Below are positions 43,656 to 51,933 of a DNA stretch of 52,628 bases, one piece after another. The translations under genes were made by a program, and so were the position numbers. Numbering within the stretch: position 1 is the first letter of the stretch; every line of letters begins with the position of its first letter. Source of the stretch: an uncultured Porphyromonadaceae bacterium (GTDB taxonomy: Bacteria > Bacteroidota > Bacteroidia > Bacteroidales > Muribaculaceae); assembly GCA_947174995.1 (NCBI GenBank), contig CAMWLC010000015.1, positions 1-52,628 of the forward strand, in the 5' to 3' direction. The notes below the pieces were generated by a model, which had not been told where the DNA came from, did not search any database, and was given only the letters and a program-made list of their open reading frames with translations.

Positions 43656-44390
43656 TCACATTCCGTCGAAAATTTCCCCTAAAATTTCGGGAGAACGCAG
43701 GTTGGCCACCCCGGGGAAGTGGACCGAGAAGTATCGGAGCAGCTGTCGCGTCACCTCCCGGCGCTCCTCCCGCGAGAAACGGAAGCGGGGCGCGTTGAGG
43801 AAATCCATGCGCTCCAGTGAGAACGCCACGGCGGCACCCTCCGGGTCAAGACGGTCGGCATGAGGGGGAGGAAAGGCCGTGAAACGTCCCTCACGCATAT
43901 CGAGCCAACGACCCGGCTCCCATGTGTCGGGGTCAGGCATGATGCCCGAGAAGCCGAGCAGCGAGACAAGCAGGGCGATGTGCCAGTTGGCAAGACGCGC
44001 TGCGGGAGCCGCGTCGAGCACCCCTAAGGCCGACAGCACGTAGTCCCACATCACGCCGTCGGGCGCCGAGTCGCGCATCAACCTCCCCAAAAACTCAGCC
44101 GCGAACATGGCCAGCGAACTCTTGACCGGGTGAAAGTATATCTCGCGCCACACCCTGACCGGGGCGAACTGCCCCAGGCGCGGCAGGTCGCGCCCGCTGC
44201 GGATGTCAATGTCGGCCTCTATGACCGCCATCGGCTGGAGCCGCGCGTTGCGCATCCGTGCCGTGCGCCCCGTCCCCGCAGCCGAGAGCACGGCCATGCG
44301 TCCGCGCGAGCGAGTGTAGAGCGTCACGACGTTGTGACGGTCGCTGTGGCGCACCGTCCCGAGCACTATCCCCTGTATCTTCTCTATCAT
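43656..44390 (-). CDS. recO: DNA repair protein RecO
   Basis: The protein has 244 residues. The N-terminal OB-fold part begins MIEKIQGIVLGTVRHSDRHN and continues VVTLYTRSRGRMAVLSAAGT. The C-terminal helical part ends LLRYFSVHFPGVANLRSPEI. The length fits RecO. It helps load RecA at single-strand gaps together with RecR and RecF. An imperfect tandem repeat lies directly before its start (44393-44437). I see no clear consensus promoter. Confidence 0.9.
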   Translation of the reverse strand: MIEKIQGIVLGTVRHSDRHNVVTLYTRSRGRMAVLSAAGTGRTARMRNARLQPMAVIEADIDIRSGRDLPRLGQFAPVRVWREIYFHPVKSSLAMFAAEFLGRLMRDSAPDGVMWDYVLSALGVLDAAPAARLANWHIALLVSLLGFSGIMPDPDTWEPGRWLDMREGRFTAFPPPHADRLDPEGAAVAFSLERMDFLNAPRFRFSREERREVTRQLLRYFSVHFPGVANLRSPEILGEIFDGM

Positions 44391-44392
44391 AT

Positions 44393-44437
44393 CCCTTTGG
44401 GTATTTATAGCATTACCTTTTGGTGTTTATAGTATTA
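44393..44437. repeat. Two imperfect 22-23-bp tandem copies before recO
   Basis: CCCTTTGGGTATTTATAGCATTA (as two halves, 44393-44415) is followed directly by CCTTTTGGTGTTTATAGTATTA-like sequence (44416-44437). The pair starts two bases upstream of the recO start codon and lies in the recO-rubrerythrin divergent gap. Confidence 0.7.
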
Positions 44438-44566
44438 TCAGAACGCGGCGTTATCCTCCCGTAGTCTGCAAACCCGGCGCTGAGACCAAAAAATCTCCTC
44501 AGAGTTAAACTAACTCCCGCCGGAGGATGTTGAAATAATGTAATTATCAAAAACCACTCTAAAACT

Positions 44567-45151
44567 ATGGCAGACACGAAATCTCTCAAAGGCACACAGA
44601 CTGAAAAGAATCTCGCCACTTCCTACCTGGCCGAGTCAATGGCCTATACCCGCTACACCTACTACGCGCAGCAGGCCAACAAGGACCAATACTATAAGTT
44701 CTCACGCATCTTCGAGGAGACCGCTGACAACGAGCTCCACCACGCGAAGATCTACCTGAAATTCCTCAAGGAGGCGGCTGTGGCTCCCGGTCCCATCGGG
44801 GTTGACATGGGCGTTCTGAGCGACACCCTGACCAACATCAAGGTGGCCGCGCAAGAGGAGGAGACCGAAGGACGTGACCTCTACCGTAACTTCGCCGCCG
44901 TAGCCCGCGAGGAGGGCTTTGATCAAATCGCCGACCAATTCGCCGCCATCGCCGAAGTGGAGGAGCATCACCGCCGCCGCTTCCTCGAGATGGCCCGTCA
45001 GATCGAGGAGGGCGAGGTCTGGAAGCGCAAGCACCCCATCAAATGGCAGTGTGACGTCTGCGGATACATCTTCGAAGGCACCGAGCCCCCGAAAGTATGT
45101 CCCGCGTGTCTCCACCCCTACCAACACTATTTCCCCGTCAACGAAATCTAA
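44567..45151 (+). CDS. Rubrerythrin
   Basis: The protein has 194 residues. The ferritin-like di-iron domain (1-150) has the ligand motifs ESMAYTRYTYYAQQANKDQ, FEETADNELHHAKIYLKFL and the second pair in EEGFDQIADQFAAIAEVEEH. The C-terminal rubredoxin-like domain has CDVCGYIFEGTEPPKVCPAC with two CxxC pairs. It reduces hydrogen peroxide using electrons passed through the rubredoxin iron, an oxidative-stress defence in anaerobes. The 176-base gap upstream contains several small inverted repeats (for example GAGTT/AACTC) but no clear consensus promoter. Confidence 0.97.
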   Translation: MADTKSLKGTQTEKNLATSYLAESMAYTRYTYYAQQANKDQYYKFSRIFEETADNELHHAKIYLKFLKEAAVAPGPIGVDMGVLSDTLTNIKVAAQEEETEGRDLYRNFAAVAREEGFDQIADQFAAIAEVEEHHRRRFLEMARQIEEGEVWKRKHPIKWQCDVCGYIFEGTEPPKVCPACLHPYQHYFPVNEI

Positions 45152-45189
45152 GATTCAAGACAAATTCAAGATTCTAAAAATCAATCTCA

Positions 45190-45226
45190 GGAGGCCCCGC
45201 CGCAGACGCGGGGTCTCCTTTTATTT
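45190..45226 (+). terminator. Terminator of rubrerythrin
   Basis: An 11-bp GC-rich stem with one G-T pair (45190-45200, 45208-45218), 7-base loop and TTTTATTT tail, 38 bases past the stop. Confidence 0.85.
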
Positions 45227-45272
45227 CGCAATTATAATCCCGGACGCGGACTTGGCATCCCATGTACCTGCA

Positions 45273-45344
45273 ATAAAAAGCCAGCCCCTTTTCACAAAGA
45301 GGCTGGCTGAAACCTTAATCTTAATTTAATACTATGAAAAACAC
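45273..45344 (-). ncRNA. Short conserved RNA unit, copy 2
   Basis: On the minus strand TTG (45377-45379), a 20-base spacer and TAACTTTG (45349-45356) form a consensus promoter. CCACGTGTTTTTCATAGTAT follows, conserved with copy 1 at 43.4 kb. A 13-bp terminator stem (arms about 45279-45291 and 45296-45308) and a T-rich tail come next. The predicted RNA is about 72 nt and has no useful reading frame. It lies 84 bases past the stop of the large secreted-protein gene, so it could double as that gene's terminator. Shared 5' sequence and separate hairpins point to a small RNA family or a repeated insulator. Confidence 0.55.
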
Positions 45345-45439
45345 GTGGCAAAGTTAAGCAACATTTCCCATGTTTGCAACCTCGCCACGCATTTATTTAT
45401 GTTAAAAATTCCACATTAACAATTTTTTAGTTAAAATCG

Positions 45440-47860
45440 TTATTTGCGGATCACGATTTTCTTGCCGTTGACGATGTAGAGGCCGGCGGGAAGATTCTCG
45501 TCCTTCATCTCGAAGCCCTGCATATTGAAGACTCTGCGGACTCCGTCTTCGTCCTCTATTCCGACGATACCGGTCGACATATCGCCGTAGAACTCGAAGC
45601 TGCCGTCGGTCAAAGCGTTGCCGTCGGCATCCTTCAGAGTGTAGACCACCTCATAGTAGTAGCCGGAGAGAAGCTCGATGTCACCTCCCTCGTTGTTTAC
45701 CCAGCAGATGTAACCATCTTTGTTGATGGTGGTTGTAGTGATGTTCAACACAGTCTTTGGAGCCACGCTGTCGTCTTCAAGTTTGTACTCGATAAGCTCG
45801 ATGTCGGCGGAAGCTACCTCCTCAGGCCGGTTGGTCATGATCACAATACACTCTTTGCCCACGGGGAAACTGCCTACGTAAGAATTGGTTGCGGGCACGT
45901 TGCCTGTCACCTCCACATCGGTAATGGTGCCTGCGGACAGGAACCAACTGAGATCCATTTCATCGTTGAAAGCACCGGCCTTCTCATTATCCTTGTCGGC
46001 CTCGTGTGCTTCATTCCAGATCACACCTTCGGGAAGAGTAAGTGAATACTGACCTGTCGTGCGGGGAGTCGGAGTGATTGTGAGGATCAGGTCGTTGCCC
46101 TCGCCTGCCGCAAGTCTCGCCGTGCCGAAAAGTACATCTACTCCCTGTTCTGAAAGGTCATTACGATAGGTGACTTCAATTTCAGTCTCGGGATTCCAGT
46201 AGGGCTTCGAGGTAAAAGCAAGCGTCACCTTGGGAAGGTCAGTCACTTTGGCTCCTACGCCGGGAGTGACATGGGGATTGAAAGTCAGGTCTTTCGTGAT
46301 GGTGGAGGGATCTTCGCCATTGACTGCGGTGAAGGTGTAGACCACCTCGGCATTGGCATGGCCATAGTTGTGATCATTGATCCAGTCCTTATCACCCAGG
46401 ATTCCCTGAGGAATGGTAAGGGTGTATTCTCCGTCGTATTTCGGCTGCTTGAAGGGGGCCTTGAATACCGTTGCCGTGGGCATGTTCATACCGAGGCTGA
46501 GCGTTGCGATGCCGTAGAAGTTCGGACCGGTGATGGTCACTACGGCATCTGCGTCCGGATCAAGCTGCAGATCACCCATGTTGAAGTAGATCTGTAATGT
46601 CTCGAGATCCCTCATGTCAATATCAAACGGAGTAAGAGTGGGGATATACTTGACGGCCTCGATGTCGTAAACCACATCTGTGGGACCCTGGGGCTCCTCA
46701 TCATCCTTACCTTTTACGTTGTAGACATACTCTTCTGGATCCGAATAGCTTTTCGAACCGTCAGCCCAGAGATAGGTGATGGTTTTTTCTTTGAACTGCA
46801 CGGTGTAGTCACCCTTCTCATCCAGAGGAAAGCCGGCAGGGACGTTGAAGGTGATGGTGTTTCCGGAGAACTCACCGGGTACCTGGTTGCGTGTGCCTTT
46901 AGGGGAGATGATCAGAAGGGGATTGCCTCCGACTCCGGTATTTTTCATAATGGACTTCGGACCATCTACGGTTATCACGAATGACTCGGGCAGAGTGTCG
47001 TATTCACCCGGAAGAGGGGAGATGGCGACAGTGGCATGCTCGGTGCTCAATCCGTTGATCACCTCAAAATCGTATGTGATCGCTTTGTTGGAATGACCGA
47101 AGTGAGGATCTTTGATCCACTCCTCGTCGCCCATCACTCCCTGTGGGATGGTGATGGTGTACTTGCCGCTGTACTTAGGGGCTTCGAAGTCGGTGACTTT
47201 GAACGCTGTCGATGAATCCGTCACCATGCCGAGCTTCATGGTCAACGTCTTGTCATATTCCGGGCCGCTGATGGTGACTGTGGCCCCGGAACCCAACTCA
47301 AGATGCCCCATGTTGAAATAGAGCATCAAAATATTGTTGGTCGTGTCATATTCCTGCAGATCAAGAGGAGTGAGGTTGGGAGTAGTCTTCTGCAACTCGA
47401 TGTCATAGACCACCGGCTGAGGCTCCACGGGACCGGGCTCCGGCTCGTCACCGCCGCTTCCCTTGACGTTATAGGTAAATACATAATCCTCAGTCGTAGT
47501 CTGCTTTACTCCGCCAAACCACATATCCAGTCGTTTTGCTTTGACCGTGATAGTGTATTCACCCGATTCGTCGAGTGCAACAGCGGCAGGAACCTTGTAG
47601 ACCATATGGTCTCCGGAGTATGTCGGGACCGAGGTACCGTTGTCACCCCCGCTGGGAGGGGTAATTACGACAGGATTACCTCCGCCAAACATATTTCTGT
47701 TGAGTTTTTCCGCTCCGGCAACGGTTATTGTAAACTCCGAAGGAAGAGTTTCATAATCACCCTCCGGCGGGGTGATTGACATCTCCACGTCTGCGGCGCT
47801 CATGGTCATGGTGCTCATAACCATAAGGCCGGACAGGAGACTGAGATGAAGTAGTCTCAT
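45440..47860 (-). CDS. Secreted multi-domain Ig-like protein, largest paralogue
   Basis: The protein has 806 residues from ATG 47860 (MRLLHLSLLSGLMVMSTMTM, a signal peptide; cleavage likely after SAA). An ATG 11 codons upstream gives a less hydrophobic N-terminus. The layout is A-B-A-B-C-D-tail. The A modules include LPSEFTITVAGAEKLNRNMF and LPESFVITVDGPKSIMKNTG, the B modules YTITIPQGVMGDEEWIKDPH and YTLTIPQGILGDKDWINDHN. The tail is VFNMQGFEMKDENLPAGLYI plus VNGKKIVIRK. So the A-B pair appears twice, unlike in the two plus-strand paralogues. No enzyme motif seen. Confidence 0.85.
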   Translation of the reverse strand: MRLLHLSLLSGLMVMSTMTMSAADVEMSITPPEGDYETLPSEFTITVAGAEKLNRNMFGGGNPVVITPPSGGDNGTSVPTYSGDHMVYKVPAAVALDESGEYTITVKAKRLDMWFGGVKQTTTEDYVFTYNVKGSGGDEPEPGPVEPQPVVYDIELQKTTPNLTPLDLQEYDTTNNILMLYFNMGHLELGSGATVTISGPEYDKTLTMKLGMVTDSSTAFKVTDFEAPKYSGKYTITIPQGVMGDEEWIKDPHFGHSNKAITYDFEVINGLSTEHATVAISPLPGEYDTLPESFVITVDGPKSIMKNTGVGGNPLLIISPKGTRNQVPGEFSGNTITFNVPAGFPLDEKGDYTVQFKEKTITYLWADGSKSYSDPEEYVYNVKGKDDEEPQGPTDVVYDIEAVKYIPTLTPFDIDMRDLETLQIYFNMGDLQLDPDADAVVTITGPNFYGIATLSLGMNMPTATVFKAPFKQPKYDGEYTLTIPQGILGDKDWINDHNYGHANAEVVYTFTAVNGEDPSTITKDLTFNPHVTPGVGAKVTDLPKVTLAFTSKPYWNPETEIEVTYRNDLSEQGVDVLFGTARLAAGEGNDLILTITPTPRTTGQYSLTLPEGVIWNEAHEADKDNEKAGAFNDEMDLSWFLSAGTITDVEVTGNVPATNSYVGSFPVGKECIVIMTNRPEEVASADIELIEYKLEDDSVAPKTVLNITTTTINKDGYICWVNNEGGDIELLSGYYYEVVYTLKDADGNALTDGSFEFYGDMSTGIVGIEDEDGVRRVFNMQGFEMKDENLPAGLYIVNGKKIVIRK

Positions 47861-47976
47861 AGTAGTTGAAATATTAAGTATAAAATCGCTCATTAAAAGT
47901 CGATATGTGGATATTTGAATGGCAAAATGCCGTCAAATAGAATTAGGATTAGTTAGTATTGGTGTTCAATTGAGCG

Positions 47977-48008
47977 CAAATTTAAATGTTTTATTTTGAT
48001 TCTGCAAA
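47977..48008 (-). promoter_or_regulatory. Promoter of the large secreted-protein gene
   Basis: On the minus strand TTTG (48005-48008), 20-base spacer, TAAATTTG (47977-47984), an exact consensus match. The leader is about 110 bases and contains ACTAATCCTAATTCTA, close to the leader string of the paralogue at 29062. Confidence 0.85.
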
Positions 48009-48069
48009 TAATCCGCTGCAATCAAAGCAATTTTTTGCAAATTAGCGTCCAAATCCGACATCACAGTAG

Positions 48070-48089
48070 GGACGCGATACATCGCGTCC
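48070..48089. repeat. REP-like palindrome
   Basis: GGACGCGA/TCGCGTCC with a 4-base loop, preceded by GTAG. It is related in design to 36814-36831. Confidence 0.65.
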
Positions 48090-48208
48090 GACACGGCAAA
48101 AAACATTTCGTTGTTGCCAACGTGCATGAAATTCAGCGCGGACTAAAATATGCGCGTGAACAAATCCGGTGAAATCGGCAGTGCCCGGTGAAATAATCGG
48201 GGGAAAAA

Positions 48209-48239
48209 TTTCGGGTTAACAATTTTTTGGTTAATTTTA
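48209..48239 (+). promoter_or_regulatory. Weak promoter of the DUF2851/BamA-like frame
   Basis: TTTC (48209-48212), 19 bases, TAATTTTA (48232-48239); each box has one mismatch. The ATG follows four bases later, so the mRNA would be leaderless. Confidence 0.45.
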
Positions 48240-48243
48240 CGTC

Positions 48244-51200
48244 ATGGAACTTGTCTATCAGTATCTATGGCGCCACAAGATGTTCGGTCTGTCGCTCTCT
48301 CTCGATGGCGGACGCACCGCAAGCATCATCGACCCCGGCAGGCTCAACACCGATGCGGGACCCGATTTCTTCAATGCCAAGATACTGATCGACGGAGAGA
48401 TATGGGCCGGAAACGTTGAGATTCATGTCCGTGCTTCCGACTGGTTTCGCCACGGCCACGACTCCGACCCCGCTTACGACAGCGTGATCCTACACGTCGT
48501 CGGCGTGGCAGACAGAGAGGTGTACCGCTCCGACGGCTCCTCTATCCCCGCCGCCGAAGTGACCCTTCCCAAGGATTTCTATATTTCGTTGGCCGCGCTT
48601 CGCCACGATATCAAGGCCGTGAAGTGCGCCCCTCGTCTGCCAGATGTCCCGGCGCTCATCGTCACCGACTGGCTCGAGACGCTCGCCGTGGAGCGCATTC
48701 AGGCCAAAGCCCAAAGGATTATGGACCTTCACCGCGACACCGGAGGCGACTGGCCTCAGACCCTCTTCACCATCCTCGGCAGGGCCCTGGGGTTCGGGCT
48801 CAACAGCGAACCCTTCGAGATGCTGGCCCGCAGCATCCCCTTGAAATTTCTTATGCGTCATGCCGACGCGCGGGAGCAACTGGAGGCCATCCTCTTCGGC
48901 CAGGCCTCCCTCCTCGACCCGGCAGCGTGCCGGTATGATGACTATTACCGTCTGCTCTGCCGCGAATACACATTCCTGAGATCAAAATACGACCTCAGGC
49001 CGATTCCGGCCGGGATGTGGAAATATGCCCGCACACGCCCGCAAAACCTCCCTCACCGCCGCATAGCCCTGCTGGCGGCCTCCGTGGGGGATCCCCGCGA
49101 AGGACTCGCCTCCGCGATGCTCGCGGCCCGGGGCGATGTCGACAAACTCCGCGAGATATTCAGCTGGTCACTTTCAGGCTACTGGCTGCAACACTACTCT
49201 TTCGCCACCCCTCCGACGCCCGCCCCCTCATCCCTGGGCAAAGGGAGCATCGATGTGCTCCTCATCAACGTGGCCGCCCCCTTCTACTACGCTCATGCCG
49301 CCCTCCACAACGATCCCGAAGGGGCCGAGTCGGCCATGCGCCTCCTCTACTCCCTTCCTCCGGAACGCAACTCCATCACAACGGCCTGGCGCGAGGCCGG
49401 CATCAAGCCGCGCGACGCACAGTCGGGCCAGGCCCTCATCCATCTGCGCAAGGAGTATTGCGACCGCAACCGCTGCTTCGACTGCCGCATCGGCCACCGT
49501 CTGCTGCGAGAGGCTGCCGGAGCCTCATCCATATCCCCTTTCTCGGCCGCACGCTCGCTGAAGATGTGGCTGTGTGGCGCATGGATATGCCTGATGACAC
49601 TCTTCGGCTCCTGCTCGTCAAGCCGCAAGGTGCCGCAGGGAGAGTTTCTTCTCGACAAAGTGAGCTTCACTTTTGATTCCACGGCCCGAAAGGGGGAATT
49701 CGACACCGAGCAACTGCAGACCTACATGAGGCAGCTCCCAAACCACAAGATGCTGTGGAGCATGAAGTTCCGCCTCGGCATATACAATATGCAGGGGGCT
49801 GACTCCACGAAGTGGTGGAACCGCCTGGCCCGCAATCTCGGCGAGGCCCCGGTGATCTACGACTCCACGCTGACGGCGGCGGGCGTGACTCAGCTGCGCA
49901 ACGCCCTGATCAACAAGGGACACCTCCACGCCGACGTGGAGGCACACACTACTGCCGACACCGCCGGGCGCAAGATGAAAGTGGAATACAGTCTCTCCCC
50001 CGGCCCGCTCCACACCGTGCGCAGCATATCATACGAGTTTCCCGACTCCATCCTGCGGAGCGCCATCATGCGGGATTCGGCCATGTTTCCGGCCAAAGCG
50101 GGAATGGCTCTCGACCGAGATCTGCTGGAGCTGCAGAGAGAGTTCGTCACCACGCGCCTGAGAAACGCCGGATATTACGCCTTCGCCAAGGAGCTGATCA
50201 CATTCAATGCCGACACCACCTCGGGATCGCTTGACGTGGACCTCACCATGAAGGTGAATCCCGTGCCGGACAACAGTGTCGGCATCCGCCGCATGGCCTA
50301 TTCCGAATACCTCATCCGCTCAGTGAGGGTAATCACGGACTATACCCCGGCCATGGGAGATCAGCCGCAGAACATAGCGGGTGCGGATACGGTGAGATAC
50401 CGCGACCTGGAAATATTCTACGGCCACAGCAAATACCTGCGCCCGGGCGTTATATTCGAGAACTGCTTCCTGCGCCCCGGAGAGGTGTTCAGACAGCGCG
50501 ATGTGGACCGCACCTACCAGGCCCTCTCGCGCCTGGGGATCCTGAAGTTCACGAGCGTGCGCACGCTGCCCGCCGGAAGCGTGGGGGACACGGGGCTTAT
50601 CGACGCCTACATCCTCCTCACGCCCGGCAAGAGCCAGGTGGCCAGCGTGGAACTGGAGGGCACCAACTCCGAGGGAGACCTCGGAGTGGCGGTGGGTCTC
50701 GGATACTCCCACCGCAACATAGGGCGCGGCTCGGAGACACTCTCGGCGAAGTTCCGCGCGGCCTACGAATCGCTCAGCGGCGACCTCAAAGGGCTGCTCA
50801 ACAACCGCTACCTCGAGCTCTCGGCCGATGTGGGACTCAGTTTCCCGAAGTTCAAGGCCCCCTTCCTGCGCGAGAGCTTCAAGCGCCACATCAACGCCTC
50901 CACCGACGTCAACGTCTCCATCAACTATCAGGAGCGCCCCGAATACACTCGCATCATCACCACGGCGGGATTCTCCTACAAGTGGATGGACCGGCGCACC
51001 CTCAACCGCCACACCTTCACCCCCATCGACATCAACTACGTCTATCTTCCCGCCTCCACCAACGACTTCATAGACCAGATAGCCCCCGACAATCCCCTGC
51101 TGCGATACAGCTACGAGGATCACTTCATCATGCGTCTGGGCTATTCGTTCTATTATTCCGACAAGCGTCCCGACTCCCCCTGGACCTCGGAGTTGCAACG

Positions 51201-51894
51201 CGACATACACACTCTTCGCGTCAACGGCGAGACGGCGGGCAACCTCCTCTTCGCCCTGAGCAGCATCTTCGACCACCGCTCAGACTTCCACGACAATCCT
51301 TACAGCATCTTCGGCATCCACTACTCCCAATATGTGAAGGCGGAGGCGGATTTCTCCCTGCTCCATCATTTCGACACGCGCAACGCCATCGCCTTCCACG
51401 CGGGAGCGGGCGTGGGAGTGCCATACGGCAACTCCACGGTGCTCCCCTTCGAGAAGCGCTTCTACGGCGGCGGGGCCAACGGTGTGCGCGGATGGGCGGT
51501 GCGCACGCTCGGCCCGGGAGCATATCCGGGTGTCAACTCCGTGAGCGATTTCATCAACCAGTGTGGCGACATTCGCCTCGACCTGAGCGTGGAATACCGC
51601 GCAAAACTCTTCTGGGTGCTTGAACTCGGAGCCTTCATAGACGTTGGAAATATATGGACAATCCGTGATTATCCCAACCAGCCGGACGGGGTGTTCCGCT
51701 TCAGTCAGTTCTACAAGCAACTGGCGGGGGCTTACGGACTGGGTCTGCGCCTGGATTTCAATTATTTCCTGATACGCTTCGACCTCGGCATGAAGGCCCA
51801 CAACCCCGCACGCGGCGAGCAGCCCTGGCCCATCATCCATCCCCGATGGGCACGCGACCGCTCACTCCATTTCTCGATAGGATACCCCTTCTGA
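48244..51894 (+). CDS. DUF2851 protein fused in frame to a BamA/TamA-like outer-membrane protein
   Basis: A single open frame of 1216 codons. Residues 1-425 match DUF2851 (MELVYQYLWRHKMFGLSLSL, LNTDAGPDFFNAKILIDGEI, VEIHVRASDWFRHGHDSDPA, ending with the Cys motif CDRNRCFDCRIGHRLLREAA). Residue 441 is a Met that begins MWLCGAWICLMTLFGSCSSS, a lipoprotein-type signal peptide. From there POTRA-like repeats (about 460-760) lead into a beta-barrel with RFYGGGANGVRGWAVRTLGP and the C-terminal LHFSIGYPF ending in Phe. Elsewhere these are expected to be separate proteins. Here no stop separates them, so this is either a real fusion or two proteins with an internal start at 49564. Confidence 0.8.
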   Translation: MELVYQYLWRHKMFGLSLSLDGGRTASIIDPGRLNTDAGPDFFNAKILIDGEIWAGNVEIHVRASDWFRHGHDSDPAYDSVILHVVGVADREVYRSDGSSIPAAEVTLPKDFYISLAALRHDIKAVKCAPRLPDVPALIVTDWLETLAVERIQAKAQRIMDLHRDTGGDWPQTLFTILGRALGFGLNSEPFEMLARSIPLKFLMRHADAREQLEAILFGQASLLDPAACRYDDYYRLLCREYTFLRSKYDLRPIPAGMWKYARTRPQNLPHRRIALLAASVGDPREGLASAMLAARGDVDKLREIFSWSLSGYWLQHYSFATPPTPAPSSLGKGSIDVLLINVAAPFYYAHAALHNDPEGAESAMRLLYSLPPERNSITTAWREAGIKPRDAQSGQALIHLRKEYCDRNRCFDCRIGHRLLREAAGASSISPFSAARSLKMWLCGAWICLMTLFGSCSSSRKVPQGEFLLDKVSFTFDSTARKGEFDTEQLQTYMRQLPNHKMLWSMKFRLGIYNMQGADSTKWWNRLARNLGEAPVIYDSTLTAAGVTQLRNALINKGHLHADVEAHTTADTAGRKMKVEYSLSPGPLHTVRSISYEFPDSILRSAIMRDSAMFPAKAGMALDRDLLELQREFVTTRLRNAGYYAFAKELITFNADTTSGSLDVDLTMKVNPVPDNSVGIRRMAYSEYLIRSVRVITDYTPAMGDQPQNIAGADTVRYRDLEIFYGHSKYLRPGVIFENCFLRPGEVFRQRDVDRTYQALSRLGILKFTSVRTLPAGSVGDTGLIDAYILLTPGKSQVASVELEGTNSEGDLGVAVGLGYSHRNIGRGSETLSAKFRAAYESLSGDLKGLLNNRYLELSADVGLSFPKFKAPFLRESFKRHINASTDVNVSINYQERPEYTRIITTAGFSYKWMDRRTLNRHTFTPIDINYVYLPASTNDFIDQIAPDNPLLRYSYEDHFIMRLGYSFYYSDKRPDSPWTSELQRDIHTLRVNGETAGNLLFALSSIFDHRSDFHDNPYSIFGIHYSQYVKAEADFSLLHHFDTRNAIAFHAGAGVGVPYGNSTVLPFEKRFYGGGANGVRGWAVRTLGPGAYPGVNSVSDFINQCGDIRLDLSVEYRAKLFWVLELGAFIDVGNIWTIRDYPNQPDGVFRFSQFYKQLAGAYGLGLRLDFNYFLIRFDLGMKAHNPARGEQPWPIIHPRWARDRSLHFSIGYPF
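49564..51894 (+). CDS. Alternative internal product: BamA/TamA-like outer-membrane protein
   Basis: Starting at ATG 49564 gives 776 residues, a normal size for Bacteroidetes BamA/TamA-like proteins. The first 20 residues form a hydrophobic signal ending in GSC, a good lipobox, which makes sense only at an N-terminus. The mature part has POTRA-like domains (for example LTAAGVTQLRNALINKGHLH and VFRQRDVDRTYQALSRLGIL) and a 16-strand-type barrel. A protein starting here would be exported and inserted in the outer membrane, where members assemble or transport proteins. I favour this start for the OMP half; the evidence is the internal signal peptide. Confidence 0.65.
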   Translation: MWLCGAWICLMTLFGSCSSSRKVPQGEFLLDKVSFTFDSTARKGEFDTEQLQTYMRQLPNHKMLWSMKFRLGIYNMQGADSTKWWNRLARNLGEAPVIYDSTLTAAGVTQLRNALINKGHLHADVEAHTTADTAGRKMKVEYSLSPGPLHTVRSISYEFPDSILRSAIMRDSAMFPAKAGMALDRDLLELQREFVTTRLRNAGYYAFAKELITFNADTTSGSLDVDLTMKVNPVPDNSVGIRRMAYSEYLIRSVRVITDYTPAMGDQPQNIAGADTVRYRDLEIFYGHSKYLRPGVIFENCFLRPGEVFRQRDVDRTYQALSRLGILKFTSVRTLPAGSVGDTGLIDAYILLTPGKSQVASVELEGTNSEGDLGVAVGLGYSHRNIGRGSETLSAKFRAAYESLSGDLKGLLNNRYLELSADVGLSFPKFKAPFLRESFKRHINASTDVNVSINYQERPEYTRIITTAGFSYKWMDRRTLNRHTFTPIDINYVYLPASTNDFIDQIAPDNPLLRYSYEDHFIMRLGYSFYYSDKRPDSPWTSELQRDIHTLRVNGETAGNLLFALSSIFDHRSDFHDNPYSIFGIHYSQYVKAEADFSLLHHFDTRNAIAFHAGAGVGVPYGNSTVLPFEKRFYGGGANGVRGWAVRTLGPGAYPGVNSVSDFINQCGDIRLDLSVEYRAKLFWVLELGAFIDVGNIWTIRDYPNQPDGVFRFSQFYKQLAGAYGLGLRLDFNYFLIRFDLGMKAHNPARGEQPWPIIHPRWARDRSLHFSIGYPF

Positions 51895-51933
51895 GCCGAC
51901 ACGGAAAGTCTCGGACTAAAGCATTTATCTACA

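Larger units (their letters stand above)
47861..48243. other. Divergent intergenic region of 383 bases
   Basis: It holds the leader and promoter of the secreted-protein gene (47977-48008), a REP-like palindrome (48070-48089) and the weak promoter of the DUF2851/BamA-like gene (48209-48239). I saw no further gene or RNA. Confidence 0.8.
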
